A stretch of DNA of 64,000 nt from Candidatus Rifleibacteriota bacterium (lineage in GTDB: Bacteria; Muiribacteriota; Ozemobacteria; Ozemobacterales; Ozemobacteraceae). The stretch covers positions 493,613-557,612 of the forward strand of contig JADFZL010000003.1 in assembly GCA_015232575.1 (NCBI GenBank), read 5' to 3'. Both the position numbers and the translations under genes were made by a program. Of the stretch, positions 54,401 through 62,501 are shown piece by piece; the first letter of the stretch is position 1; every line of letters starts with the position of its first letter. The notes beneath the pieces were generated by a model, which did no database searches, was not told where the DNA came from, and saw only the letters and a program-made list of their open reading frames with translations.

Positions 54401-55052
54401 TGGCAACAACAAGCACTTCTTTCCCGCTCTTAAGCATGGAATCACTCAAAGAAGCTTTTTCAATGAAACAATTAAATTTTTCATTATCCTTGCCTGAAAA
54501 GATTTCTGCACTTAAATTATTCAATAAGATGTTTCTGAAAGGCAAAGAATTCAGGAAATCACTTCCAGTTGCCTGTTCTTGGCTGGAAGCATTCTCGGGC
54601 ATAACAAAGACTTTATTGTCAGCCAGAACTATTGCTCCAGAGGAATTTCTTAAAAGTTTCAGACTTCCCTCATCGATTGAAATACTGCTGAATGAAACTT
54701 TCCCAGAAAAGATTTCAGACCAGTTCGGAGCAAGTTTAAGGTTCTTAATACGAAGAGATGATTTCCCACCAGCATTAACATTAACTTCGGAAACAAGTGC
54801 ATTGGGAAAATCAAACTGTATTCCCTTGACTTCCAGAGGTAAATCAGCGTGCTGTTTTATGACGCCCTGAAGAAAACCAGAAATATTTTCTTCGGTTAAA
54901 TATGCCTTCAACGTAAAAAACGCTACAGCAACCGAGACAATAAGAAAAACCGGAATTACAAAAAATACAATGCTGAGAAAACCTGGCTTTTTGTCTTTCC
55001 TTGCGATTTCTTCCCGTTCAATACTCTCTTTAGTGTTTATATCATCTTGCAT
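51447..55052 (-). CDS. AsmA-family envelope protein
   Basis: 1201 residues from the ATG at 55052, supported by AGGAG 8 nt upstream. The upstream extension to 55100 (GTG) is unlikely. A single N-terminal membrane helix (about 27-52) is followed by a long beta-rich periplasmic region. Near the C-terminus, LDLPAKIRGSAFNPKIDLNY and the QLQDKLNDQIGNLLG helix are typical of AsmA. The last 100 residues are a low-complexity Pro/Gln/Lys/Glu tail. AsmA-like proteins affect phospholipid transport and outer-membrane assembly. It is upstream of the STAS gene and downstream of the M48 protease gene on the same strand. Confidence 0.85.
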   Translation of the reverse strand: MQDDINTKESIEREEIARKDKKPGFLSIVFFVIPVFLIVSVAVAFFTLKAYLTEENISGFLQGVIKQHADLPLEVKGIQFDFPNALVSEVNVNAGGKSSLRIKNLKLAPNWSEIFSGKVSFSSISIDEGSLKLLRNSSGAIVLADNKVFVMPENASSQEQATGSDFLNSLPFRNILLNNLSAEIFSGKDNEKFNCFIEKASLSDSMLKSGKEVLVVAKIENLIEKLNLNGELKSDFAFSGNISVNKPDLIRLSEITNKKIISPFSESISIDSAVSYNPSGKLSFDLGMNKATAEAIPNNKLSGKLSLEKLVIKDSGKEVISGNLYFTSFSPLGLYASLAIAPMSSQELKKIFELSENESLSKLDLKQGKISGKLELLINDKEKTGFKTEFKVDNMTLAHPSMPVSMEKFSTLLKINSSSITFADAKFQFSGNDVNISNFEYLFTEKLLDAKVIIRATCENIMKIAKEHVPVDYLPYIPSGKVSYIGKISGRKLDISLSGILESDYLEFKDLKPVSDVKIKNVTIKLHDLGKEKGKAEFEKLVVSALGIPLTISGHILNSKDPKLNITGVADIDFGKIYSFAGDKIAFLGKDSKFSGKISAETKITGSISKISPVLNIQSDNLGISIPKYKIDVNGMQLSGAVDKKGVTVQSASGKIGKGTFTVEGKVTDYVNPIILAAATIDKMDLKEVRAILQTAVSDFPSEIDLKGQADMTLSIKGKASLPEIKGNAIISSADFFHPAIFRILSKINGKIDFDNDSFSTKQLNADWGSSSIQISGKVSDFSAFSTALTYSIKPLNLTDTASFFLKDTGYSITGNGEGQGKISGPLEKIKVDGSATFPSGSLEAPVSTEVWKFAFPYTDLKADFAFTQGVLDIKKASGNFFSGKILTSGKIFLLEKPIRFVFNTSGSNLAVQEFLSKNTRLKNELEGNLNFSSKLSFSSLGLDSIDGDLTSDLKNGSYKSPPVMSDIFKILQATNLSQGKISESKGFFTVKNGKFSSDDLVMKSQYGTFSFKGKVGLDTSIDGVVNLSIANSACQSSSLLKKLVGKSASLDLPAKIRGSAFNPKIDLNYQKLLENAAKEQLQDKLNDQIGNLLGISKKKPEVVPAQPSGSASASENVKSTKDAAVEAVTQKLFEQLGIKQKKPQNTQVPEQPSGQTMPVEQKPEAQKPVEQKPEEKVTPQKAIKNEIKKLESGLKNLFKF

Positions 55053-55144
55053 TTGTTCAGCTCCTGAAGTAAAACTTCCTGATAATATCAAACAAATCAC
55101 AATATAACAAGAGCTATTTTCCAGCCTGCCTCAACAACTCGTGA

Positions 55145-55210
55145 GAAATTTTCTCTGTGCCTCTGCGTCTCTGCGTGAGATATATCTTTTCTTCAGCAAC
55201 ATTACTACAG
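55145..55210 (-). repeat. Partial copy of the 20262 repeat element
   Basis: On the minus strand this segment matches the centre of the 20262-20409 element: GTTGCTGAAGAAAAGATATA followed by TCTCACGCAGAG and GCACAGAGAAAA. The outer inverted arms are not complete here. It lies between the AsmA gene and the M48 protease gene. Confidence 0.7.
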
Positions 55211-55230
55211 TCTCGAAAACAATTGAAGAA

Positions 55231-56367
55231 TCAGTCTTCTGGAGAGGCTGTTTTTCTTTTTACATCCTGCACAAATTCTTTCCAGTTCATTTCGAAGGGC
55301 TTATATTCCGGTTTTTCTCCTTTTGTAGCAAGCTTTGTTATTATTGTTTCTCGCTCCTCAGAAGGCGGATGAGTAAAAAATATCGAAATTTTTTTCTGAA
55401 TAATACTTTCATCTTTTGCCAGGCGTTTGAAAAAAGCTGGAAATTTCATCGGATCAATACGCGCATTCATCAGCATTTCCACTGCGCCCGAATCTGCTTC
55501 GCGCTCATTTTCGCGGCTGTATGAAAGTTCGGAAAGCTTCGCTCCGAAATCTCTGAACAAGATTTCCAGCCCGCCGAGGTCGCCAAAAACAAGTGAAAAC
55601 AATATTCCTATACCTGCGCTTTTTAAAATAGATTTTGTCCCATGTCTTTTGTGCGCATGCTGAATCTCGTGCGCCAGAATACCGGCAAGTTCTTCAGGAT
55701 TTTCGATCTTATGCAGAAGTCCTGTAAAGACTACTACGTGGCCACCAGGTGCCGCCATTGCATTCATTACCGGCACATCAACCAGATAAAGTTTATACTC
55801 GAACGGAGAATCTTTTACACCAGATAAAACCCGCTTCCAGATGTGCGAAACTCCATCAAATACTGGCCCTGAGGTTATCTGCTTATGTCCCTTTATAAAT
55901 TCTGATATTGTAATTTCACCCAGTTTGTTTTCCAGACTGACCGGAATATGTGAAAGTGATTTTTCTACCAGGTAATCCATGCCCGAAAAAAGAAAATATA
56001 TAAGGGCAAGAAAAATAACAACTACGCTGACACTGGAAACAGTCGATGAAAACCGCTTTTTCTGACCCTGGAATTTAAGTGAGGATGCTGTTTTCCTTAT
56101 TGCAGGGTTTCCAGATGTTGCAAGAAAGTCTATAAACCTTTCATCGCCTGTCTGAAGATAATATTTTTCACCATTCTCAGAAACACTTTCAATAACTGTC
56201 GAAAGGCTGTCAAAGCCGCCGCGCGTAATTCTGGCTCTCTCAAAAGGAATTTCAACCGTTTCATGTCCTTCTGTTTCAACCATGAAAGAGTATGATGAAA
56301 CTTCAACCATCGCAGCACAACTCGTCTTAGGGCTCCACGGAGCAAAAAATTCAAATTTATATTTCAT
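55231..56367 (-). CDS. M48-family membrane zinc metalloprotease
   Basis: 378 residues. A soluble N-domain (about 1-100) of unknown role precedes a membrane helix (about 112-128) and then the protease domain. The zinc motif HEIQH (233-237) is followed by a second Glu (READ, about 288-292) as the third ligand. A hydrophobic region near 250-265 is probably a second membrane segment or a loop. Relatives such as BepA/LoiP/HtpX degrade or refold envelope proteins. GGTG before the ATG is weak. It is the first gene of a minus-strand group with the AsmA and STAS genes, and a repeat separates it from AsmA. Confidence 0.9.
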   Translation of the reverse strand: MKYKFEFFAPWSPKTSCAAMVEVSSYSFMVETEGHETVEIPFERARITRGGFDSLSTVIESVSENGEKYYLQTGDERFIDFLATSGNPAIRKTASSLKFQGQKKRFSSTVSSVSVVVIFLALIYFLFSGMDYLVEKSLSHIPVSLENKLGEITISEFIKGHKQITSGPVFDGVSHIWKRVLSGVKDSPFEYKLYLVDVPVMNAMAAPGGHVVVFTGLLHKIENPEELAGILAHEIQHAHKRHGTKSILKSAGIGILFSLVFGDLGGLEILFRDFGAKLSELSYSRENEREADSGAVEMLMNARIDPMKFPAFFKRLAKDESIIQKKISIFFTHPPSEERETIITKLATKGEKPEYKPFEMNWKEFVQDVKRKTASPED

Positions 56368-56633
56368 ATAAACACCTTGGATTCATTGTCAATGAGCAAA
56401 CATACTCATTTAGTTTATTATATGACAATACGCCATATTTTTCTACAATAATTCATACCACACACTAATTGATTTCAAAGATTGAGACGAAGTAATTGAT
56501 AAGATGCATAATGAGCATCTCTTCAATAGTTCTGTGTGTTTAACCTCTATCCGGCGTTACCGTGGGAGAAGGTAAGTGCATACAAGTGAACTGTTGGCAA
56601 GTGCGTTATATCAAACTTTGATTGAGGGCAATA
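56368..56633. other. Intergenic region, no gene seen
   Basis: It contains an AT-rich stretch and a 6-bp hairpin (AGATGC at 56502-56507 pairing with GCATCT at 56515-56520), with no T-run. The divergent genes on either side would need promoters here, but I found no convincing box for either. Confidence 0.35.
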
Positions 56634-58100
56634 ATGAATTTAACAAAGTTACGTTTTTCATATTCGAATTCAAAATTATTAAAAAACTTTCTGATGATCA
56701 ACGCTTCAATAATTCTGCTTATTTTGTCGGCCGGGTGCGTTAATAAAGGAAACCTTCAGTTTGTCGAAGTTCCGGCTGCCGAAGAATACCTCATCACCGG
56801 AAGCATTCTACTTTCTGAACCTGTTGAAAGCGATCTGCTCGGTTCTTTGAAACTACCATCTGCTGATCTTATAACTAATCCAAATTTTGAAAAATTTACT
56901 GTGTTCGTAAATAACGATCAAAAGACAAGTTCAATGGTACAAAAAGACGGATCATTCACCTTGAAAAAAGTTCCATTTTCAGAAAAGATGGTTCTGAATG
57001 CAGTATCTGGAAAAATTGCATTAAAAAAGCGCCTTACACCCGATGATTTGAGAAAAACTGACCTCAGTAAAACAACAATAAATATTGATTCGACGACAAA
57101 AGCACTTATCTGGGAAAAGGCATTCCAGAGTGGCAAAAATCTTTCGATGGCAGATATTACTGCAAGAGAATACCAAAGTTTACTGGATAAACTTTATACA
57201 GCTATTAAACTCAGCCTCCAACTGCCTCTGAAAAGTGTTTCGACGTATAACCTTGACACAGCAATGGTTCAAAATCCTGCTCTGGAAGCAGCTCAAGCTA
57301 TTCTTTCAAGAGAAAAAACTCTCGTTGAAGCATATTCAGTATTGCAGAACATCGTTTTGAGAAAAGACATAAACCTTCTCAGGCACTATATTTCATACGA
57401 TTTCGGAAACGACTGGGATTCAAATGCAAACTACTCTGATCTTCTTTCTCAATTCACGATCTATTTTGAAAGAAATGATTTCACAATTGCTTCATACACT
57501 ATTCATCAGATGGAATTCATGCCCGATTTCAAAGCGAGAGTAAGAGTCAGTTTCCAGGCATCAGGAACAGACAGGTATTCGGCCCTTCCTGTTTCTTCGC
57601 CACTCTTTACCTGCGATGTTCTATGGCGTCTTGAGGGAACAATGTGGAAGATCTACAGGAATTTTCCATATAAATTGAGTGATCCGACTCAACTTGGCGC
57701 CGATTCAAGATGGGGTGAAATTTCTTCAGCACACGCCGCTCTTCAGCATGCCTGCTCACGAGAAGTAATTGCGAGTCTTTCCGAACATATTTCAGAAAAT
57801 TTCGGCAATGACTGGGACGTCTACAGCACAAAAAATGAATTAATTGAAACTGCCCAGGACAGATTCAACAATAATGACATAAAAATTGCGTCATACACAA
57901 TTAAAAGCATTGAATTTATCGGAAGCGATCTTGCGAAAGTGCGCTGTGCCGGTCAGGTAAGAGTAATCAGTCACATACTCGGAATAGACATCGACTGGGG
58001 AAAAATCGACGCTGTCATAACCTGGAAAAGAGAATCTACTGGCTGGAAGCTCTTCCGCAATCTTCCCTACAAACTTCATCACCCAAAAGCAATCTACTGA
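56634..58100 (+). CDS. Lipoprotein with two NTF2-like domains
   Basis: 488 residues from the ATG at 56634 (GAGGG about 6 nt upstream; a TTG at 56622 is in frame). The signal sequence ends in the lipobox LSAGC. An N-terminal region (about 40-130) is beta-rich, a helical part follows (about 140-240), and the C-terminal half has two related domains of about 110 residues. Each carries an FGNDWD motif, an NND-x-ASYTI segment and a final W-K-x-x-RNLPYKL-like motif, as in NTF2-like folds. The internal duplication is clear. Ligand and role are unknown. It is a single gene in a region of lipoproteins. Confidence 0.82.
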   Translation: MNLTKLRFSYSNSKLLKNFLMINASIILLILSAGCVNKGNLQFVEVPAAEEYLITGSILLSEPVESDLLGSLKLPSADLITNPNFEKFTVFVNNDQKTSSMVQKDGSFTLKKVPFSEKMVLNAVSGKIALKKRLTPDDLRKTDLSKTTINIDSTTKALIWEKAFQSGKNLSMADITAREYQSLLDKLYTAIKLSLQLPLKSVSTYNLDTAMVQNPALEAAQAILSREKTLVEAYSVLQNIVLRKDINLLRHYISYDFGNDWDSNANYSDLLSQFTIYFERNDFTIASYTIHQMEFMPDFKARVRVSFQASGTDRYSALPVSSPLFTCDVLWRLEGTMWKIYRNFPYKLSDPTQLGADSRWGEISSAHAALQHACSREVIASLSEHISENFGNDWDVYSTKNELIETAQDRFNNNDIKIASYTIKSIEFIGSDLAKVRCAGQVRVISHILGIDIDWGKIDAVITWKRESTGWKLFRNLPYKLHHPKAIY

Positions 58101-58225
58101 TTCTAACAACACTTCCTCAACCTTTACTTTAAAACCTCCTATGAACTCGTTTCCTGAATAATCAAGCTTACCCTGGATCTTTCCAAATGCAAATTCACTG
58201 GTTGAAATGACTTTTCAGCAGCCCG

Positions 58226-58255
58226 TTGAATTATTTCAGGAGTTTATGATATTAT
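58226..58255 (+). promoter_or_regulatory. Predicted leaderless promoter of the glycosyltransferase gene
   Basis: TTGAAT (58226-58231) and TATTAT (58250-58255) are 18 bp apart. The -10 ends 8 nt before the ATG at 58264, and there is no good Shine-Dalgarno sequence there. Confidence 0.4.
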
Positions 58256-58263
58256 CCTTCATC

Positions 58264-59739
58264 ATGGAAAAAGATGACTTTTCAGTTTCAAAAAAATTTA
58301 TTGTTATTTCTCTGATTTTCACAATTTATAAGCTGTTTCTTGCTTATCAGCTTGATTTAACACCCGACGAAGCTTATTACTGGGAATTCTCCAGACGGCT
58401 TGATCTTTCGTATTATGATCATCCGCCAATGGTCGGGTATATGATTTTTATTTCAAGACTTATTTTTGGTGATACCAACTTTGGAGTCAGAATATTTTCC
58501 TGCTTGACTACTCTTCTGGTTTCATACTTGATCTATATCCTGGGAAAAAAATTAGCAGGCGAGAATGCCGGTCTTGGAGCCACTTTCATTTTTCAATCCT
58601 CAGCTTCAGGCATGGCTATCGGCTTCATCATGACTCCGGATACACCTTTGAGTCTCTTCTGGGCACTTGGAATTATTCTGGCTCTCAAGGTTTATCAAAC
58701 CGACAGACCTGTCTGGTGGATACTTCTGGGCGCAACGGTCGGCGCTGGTGGCCTTGCTAAATATAACATGATTTTTTTCGGATTTGGAGTGCTGCTTGTA
58801 CTATTTTCTTTTTCCGACCTGAGAAATAAATTATTAAGCAGAAATATTGTCGTTTCATTAATTTTTGTATTTTTATTTTTACTTCCAGTGTTTATCTGGA
58901 ACGCTCAAAACGACTGGATTTCCTTCAAATTTCAATTGAATCATGGTTTCAAATCAACTAATCGCGCTATGATACATAATATTGGTGAGTTCATAGGCGG
59001 ACAGATGGCAACAGTTGGTCCGGTGGTATTCTGTCTTTCAGTTTTCTACATAGTTTCATCTCTTTTAAATGGATACAAAAACCGGAATATTTTCCTTTTC
59101 TCAATGGGCGGCTTTGCTTTTCCAATTTTAGTATTCTTTTTCTATTCCGGATTGAACTCCAAGGTTGAGGCAAATTGGCCTCAGATGGCATATCTGACAG
59201 GCATTCCTCTGGCAGCAACATATATTTTCCAAAATCCGATTTCATGGAAGCGTGTCATATTATGCGTTTTACCAACTTCATTCATTGGAATTCTCGCATC
59301 CATACACGTTCAGACACTCATTCTTCCGGTCCGCCCTGATTACGATATTTCCTCCCGACTCCACGGATGGCAGGAAATGGGAAAAATGATACGTGAAGCT
59401 GTTGAAAAACTTGATAATCCTTTTGTAATTGTTCAGGGAAACACTCTCACATCCCTCACCGGATTTTACGGAAAAATAGACAAAGACCGAATTGTCGAAA
59501 TACATTTAAAAAACAACTGGAAATTCTGGTGCAGGAATTTTTCTCTTCCCATTGGTGCAAATGCTGTTTATATAGACGAAAATAACTGGTCATGCCTGAA
59601 TGAACAAATCCCTTTCTTTGAAAAAAAAGGGAATGCTTCAGTTTGCGAAATATTTTACGCCGGAAAGAAACTTCGTACAATAAATATTACCCCGCTGATA
59701 AATCACAAAGGCGGTTTTGCTCCAAAACCTCAGCAATAG
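58264..59739 (+). CDS. Family 39-type membrane glycosyltransferase (PMT_2/ArnT-like)
   Basis: 491 residues from the ATG at 58264. Two earlier in-frame starts (58207, 58246) would add a non-hydrophobic tail and are less likely. The early DEAYYWEFSRRLDLSYYDHPP block with paired acidic and His residues is the catalytic signature of lipid-linked sugar glycosyltransferases such as ArnT and PMT_2. About ten hydrophobic segments follow, then a soluble C-terminal domain (about 380-490). It likely transfers a sugar from a polyprenyl-phosphate donor to an envelope lipid or protein; the acceptor is unknown. It is followed by a non-coding gap with a family-1 repeat. Confidence 0.88.
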   Translation: MEKDDFSVSKKFIVISLIFTIYKLFLAYQLDLTPDEAYYWEFSRRLDLSYYDHPPMVGYMIFISRLIFGDTNFGVRIFSCLTTLLVSYLIYILGKKLAGENAGLGATFIFQSSASGMAIGFIMTPDTPLSLFWALGIILALKVYQTDRPVWWILLGATVGAGGLAKYNMIFFGFGVLLVLFSFSDLRNKLLSRNIVVSLIFVFLFLLPVFIWNAQNDWISFKFQLNHGFKSTNRAMIHNIGEFIGGQMATVGPVVFCLSVFYIVSSLLNGYKNRNIFLFSMGGFAFPILVFFFYSGLNSKVEANWPQMAYLTGIPLAATYIFQNPISWKRVILCVLPTSFIGILASIHVQTLILPVRPDYDISSRLHGWQEMGKMIREAVEKLDNPFVIVQGNTLTSLTGFYGKIDKDRIVEIHLKNNWKFWCRNFSLPIGANAVYIDENNWSCLNEQIPFFEKKGNASVCEIFYAGKKLRTINITPLINHKGGFAPKPQQ

Positions 59740-59800
59740 ACAACTGTATCGACCTTCATACATCACGCTAGAATGTTGGATACTCTTTTTCATAATTTGA

Positions 59801-59932
59801 TTGTGTATATATGTTAACTGATTCTGAACAATGATTTTTTTCCCATAAATAATCCGTGTTTTCCGTGTTTTCCGTGGTTAAAAATCAGTTTTTTTTGTTT
59901 CTCAGTTAAATGCTCACACTACCCAAAATTTG
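59801..59932 (+). repeat. Dispersed repeat family 1, copy C
   Basis: It shares TTAACTGATTCTG, a CCGTGTTTT-rich core and TTAAAAATCAGTTT with copies A and B. It also shares with copy B the downstream TCAGTTAAA and ACCCAAA blocks. The gap 59740-60072 that contains it has no gene. It also has a weak extended -10 candidate (TGATAGAAT, 59993-60001) before the next gene. Confidence 0.8.
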
Positions 59933-60072
59933 ATTGAAAATTTCCGTTTCACCGAAAAATATGCAGAAAGGGTTTTTTGTTTCCAGAAATTGTGATAGAA
60001 TCTTTTCCTAAAAGGGAATGATTGAAAAAAAAATATCATATTGAATAATGCATTCAAATCAAGGAGGAAATA

Positions 60073-61575
60073 GTGAGTAAAAATTTTTTTGAAATGTTGT
60101 TGTCTATCAGGCGTTCCGCTGGTTCGGCCAGAACAACTGGTCTTGATGATTCAACTCTGAAGGAATTACTTTCCTGGAATGCTGATCTTGGAAAAGCAAT
60201 TGAATCCGCAGTATCAGCAAAATCTCAGTTGATGCCACAATACGAGCAATACTTTAAAATGGAAGAAGCTGAGTTATGTAAACATCTTCAGGAAAAAATT
60301 CTGAATTTTTATCCAACACATGGCATTAATCCGTATGTTCCGCTGGGTGGATATGGTTCATGGATTATTACAACTCACGGCGCCGTTTTGCATGACTCTG
60401 GCGGTTATGGAATGCTTGGACTCGGCCATGCACCGGAAAAAGTCCTGGAAGCAATGAACAAGCCCTATGTAATGGCAAATGTGATGACGCCTTCCCTGAG
60501 CCAGAAAAATCTTACCGACCGACTTGTAAAAGAAATAGGACGAAAAACGGGAAAATGTCCATTTTCCAAATTCGTCTTCTTGAATAGTGGCTCCGAATCA
60601 GTTACTTTTACCTGTCGCGTAACAGACATTCACGCCAGAAAAATGACAGATCCGGGTGCCAGACACGCGGGTAAAAAAGTAGCAAAACTTGCAATTATTG
60701 AAAGCTTTCACGGACGGACTGAAGGTCCGGCAAGACTCTCACATTCCACCAGACCGGCCTATACCAAACATCTTGCTTCATTTCGCGACTCAGACAACAT
60801 GGTTTTCGTTCCGGTAAATGACATTCAGGCACTTAAAAACGCTTTCAGCAAAGCCGACCAGGATGGCGTTTTCTTCGAAGCTATTTTTGTTGAACCAGTC
60901 ATGGGAGAAGGAGTTCCCGGACTTGCCATTACAAGATCATTCTATGATGAAGCCAGAAAACTAGCCAATCAAATGGAATCATTACTCATAGTAGACTCAA
61001 TTCAAGCCGCGCTCCGTGCACAGGCATGTCTAAGTATCATTGATTATAATGGATTCGAAAACTGTGAACCACCCGATATGGAAACCTATTCGAAAGCATT
61101 GAACGCCGGACAATATCCACTCTCAGTTGTTGCAATGCGTTCCGAAATATCAGAAAAATACATTCAGGGGCTGTATGGAAACACAATGACCACCAATCCA
61201 CGTGCAATGGAAGTTGCCTGCACAGTTCTTGATTCAATAACAGAAGAAACTCGTGCAAACATACACGCCCGTGGAAAAGAGTTCCTTGATAAATTCAACA
61301 AACTCAATGACGAATTTCCCGGAGCCGTTGAAAAAGTTGTTGGTACAGGTCTTATGGTTTGCATTATGCTCAATCCAAAACAATATCGCGTTACCGGCAA
61401 AGACGGATTCGAGGAATACCTGCGGATTCATGGAATTGAAATGATTCATGGAAGCGATTATGGACTCAGATTTACCCCATCGTTCAACATTACCAGCAAA
61501 GAAATTGATCTGATAGTGGAATACGTCAAACGCGGTCTTAAAGAACTTCCAGCCAGAAACAGCACTTATAAATAA
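60073..61575 (+). CDS. Class III PLP-dependent aminotransferase, possibly lysine 6-transaminase
   Basis: 500 residues from a GTG start, preceded by AAGGAGG about 5 nt upstream. The fold-type I class III motifs are visible: SGSES (172-176), SFHGRT (211-216), EPVMGEG (274-280), Asp308, and the catalytic Lys341 in YSKAL. The overall length and the extended N-terminal region fit L-lysine 6-transaminase and related omega-aminotransferases. The usual DEVQ motif reads DSIQ, so substrate recognition may differ. No lysine or ectoine pathway genes are nearby, so it may stand alone in amino-acid breakdown. A long hairpin follows the stop. Confidence 0.85.
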   Translation: MSKNFFEMLLSIRRSAGSARTTGLDDSTLKELLSWNADLGKAIESAVSAKSQLMPQYEQYFKMEEAELCKHLQEKILNFYPTHGINPYVPLGGYGSWIITTHGAVLHDSGGYGMLGLGHAPEKVLEAMNKPYVMANVMTPSLSQKNLTDRLVKEIGRKTGKCPFSKFVFLNSGSESVTFTCRVTDIHARKMTDPGARHAGKKVAKLAIIESFHGRTEGPARLSHSTRPAYTKHLASFRDSDNMVFVPVNDIQALKNAFSKADQDGVFFEAIFVEPVMGEGVPGLAITRSFYDEARKLANQMESLLIVDSIQAALRAQACLSIIDYNGFENCEPPDMETYSKALNAGQYPLSVVAMRSEISEKYIQGLYGNTMTTNPRAMEVACTVLDSITEETRANIHARGKEFLDKFNKLNDEFPGAVEKVVGTGLMVCIMLNPKQYRVTGKDGFEEYLRIHGIEMIHGSDYGLRFTPSFNITSKEIDLIVEYVKRGLKELPARNSTYK

Positions 61576-61607
61576 CGTTAAACAGATTTACAGCAGAACT
61601 CAAAGTG

Positions 61608-61645
61608 CAAACGCTCTGTATCGACTCCAAGATACAGAGCGTTTG
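61608..61645. terminator. Perfect 15-bp hairpin after the aminotransferase
   Basis: CAAACGCTCTGTATC (61608-61622) and GATACAGAGCGTTTG (61631-61645) are perfect complements with an 8-nt loop. A T-run is lacking, so it may act as a hairpin that blocks RNA decay or marks a repeat, not only as a rho-independent terminator. Confidence 0.55.
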
Positions 61646-61850
61646 TCAACTACAGAAGGTTTGAAAGAATTGATTTTTCGAAAAATCTACTCGCTGTTGA
61701 TGCTGCTTACAAGAGCTCATTTTTTCCAAAACAGTGAATCTTCTAACGAAAGTTGCTAATATTTTTTCAACAAACATTCGATAAGAAGGCATGAACATAC
61801 CTGCTCAACAATTTTGTCCGGATTCAAATTTGAGTTTTGTATTGAACAGG

Positions 61851-61856
61851 TATAAT
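61851..61856 (+). promoter_or_regulatory. Predicted -10 box of the 61885 gene
   Basis: TATAAT at 61851-61856 gives a short leader (about 22 nt) that includes AGAGGAAAG before the ATG. No good -35 box is seen. Confidence 0.35.
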
Positions 61857-61884
61857 TTTCTCATCTTCTAAAGAGGAAAGAAAC

Positions 61885-62394
61885 ATGAACTACTTACGAT
61901 ATTCAGCAGATGAAATCAGGCGAATTCTTCAGCTTTCAGAAAATGGTCTCAAAGATTTTTTCACCAGAAATCGTGATTTCGTGGAAATTGAAAGAGAAGC
62001 AGGAACAAAAGAATCGTTTGTAATCAAAAAAAACGACTTTGACAAACTAATGCTTCTTCGGGTTGCAGAAATCTCCAGCTTATCAGAGAAAGAACAGAAA
62101 TTACGCAATCTTTCTGAAAAAGACAAAAACAGCATCACAAAAATCGAACTGAAAAGCATTATCAGTATTCTTGAAAAAATCACAGATGAAATGAAGGACA
62201 TGGAAAACATCATTAATAACATGGGAAACAGATATGGCAAACTTTTAACTCATCACCTAGAACAGCAGAAACATTACCGAATACTCGAAAATGAGCTTGA
62301 ATTGGTTAAAGTCAAACAGAATCTCATGTCAAAAAAACTTACTGATTACGAATCTTACGATGATGAACAAGAAACTTACCGTGTGTTACATTAA
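61885..62394 (+). CDS. Small coiled-coil protein with HTH-like N-terminus
   Basis: 169 residues, soluble. The first 60 residues contain a DEIRRILQLSENGLKDF segment that resembles a MerR-type helix-turn-helix, although the family is not certain. The remainder (about 85-160) is a coiled coil. AGAGGAAAG precedes the ATG. It is followed by two terminators, so it forms a single-gene unit. It may be a DNA-binding or nucleoid-associated regulator that dimerises by the coiled coil (inference). Confidence 0.75.
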   Translation: MNYLRYSADEIRRILQLSENGLKDFFTRNRDFVEIEREAGTKESFVIKKNDFDKLMLLRVAEISSLSEKEQKLRNLSEKDKNSITKIELKSIISILEKITDEMKDMENIINNMGNRYGKLLTHHLEQQKHYRILENELELVKVKQNLMSKKLTDYESYDDEQETYRVLH

Positions 62395-62408
62395 TCTCCC
62401 GAAAAAAA

Positions 62409-62453
62409 ACACCTGAGCCCTATCAAATCTTTTGCATTAGAGAGCTCAGGTGT
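62409..62453. terminator. Bidirectional terminator between convergent genes
   Basis: ACACCTGAGC (62409-62418) pairs with GCTCAGGTGT (62444-62453). The plus strand then reads into T-rich sequence, and the minus strand has a T-run beyond the other arm. Confidence 0.75.
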
Positions 62454-62466
62454 GTTTGTATTTTTT

Positions 62467-62498
62467 AGAGAAAGCCTTTAAGGGCTTTCTCTTATTGT
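62467..62498 (+). terminator. Second rho-independent terminator
   Basis: AGAGAAAGCC (62467-62476) pairs with GGCTTTCTCT (62483-62492) around a 6-nt loop, followed by TATTGTTTTTT. It backs up the previous terminator. Confidence 0.75.
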
Positions 62499-62501
62499 TT
62501 T

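Larger units (their letters stand above)
61576..61884. other. Intergenic region with hairpin and promoter
   Basis: It holds the perfect hairpin at 61608-61645 and an AT-rich stretch with TATAAT at 61851-61856 just upstream of the next gene. No gene is seen. Confidence 0.5.

Noticed and set aside
55053..55100. Upstream extension of the second AsmA-like gene
   Set aside because: It would start at GTG without a ribosome site. The ATG at 55052 has AGGAG 8 nt upstream and directly precedes the membrane anchor.
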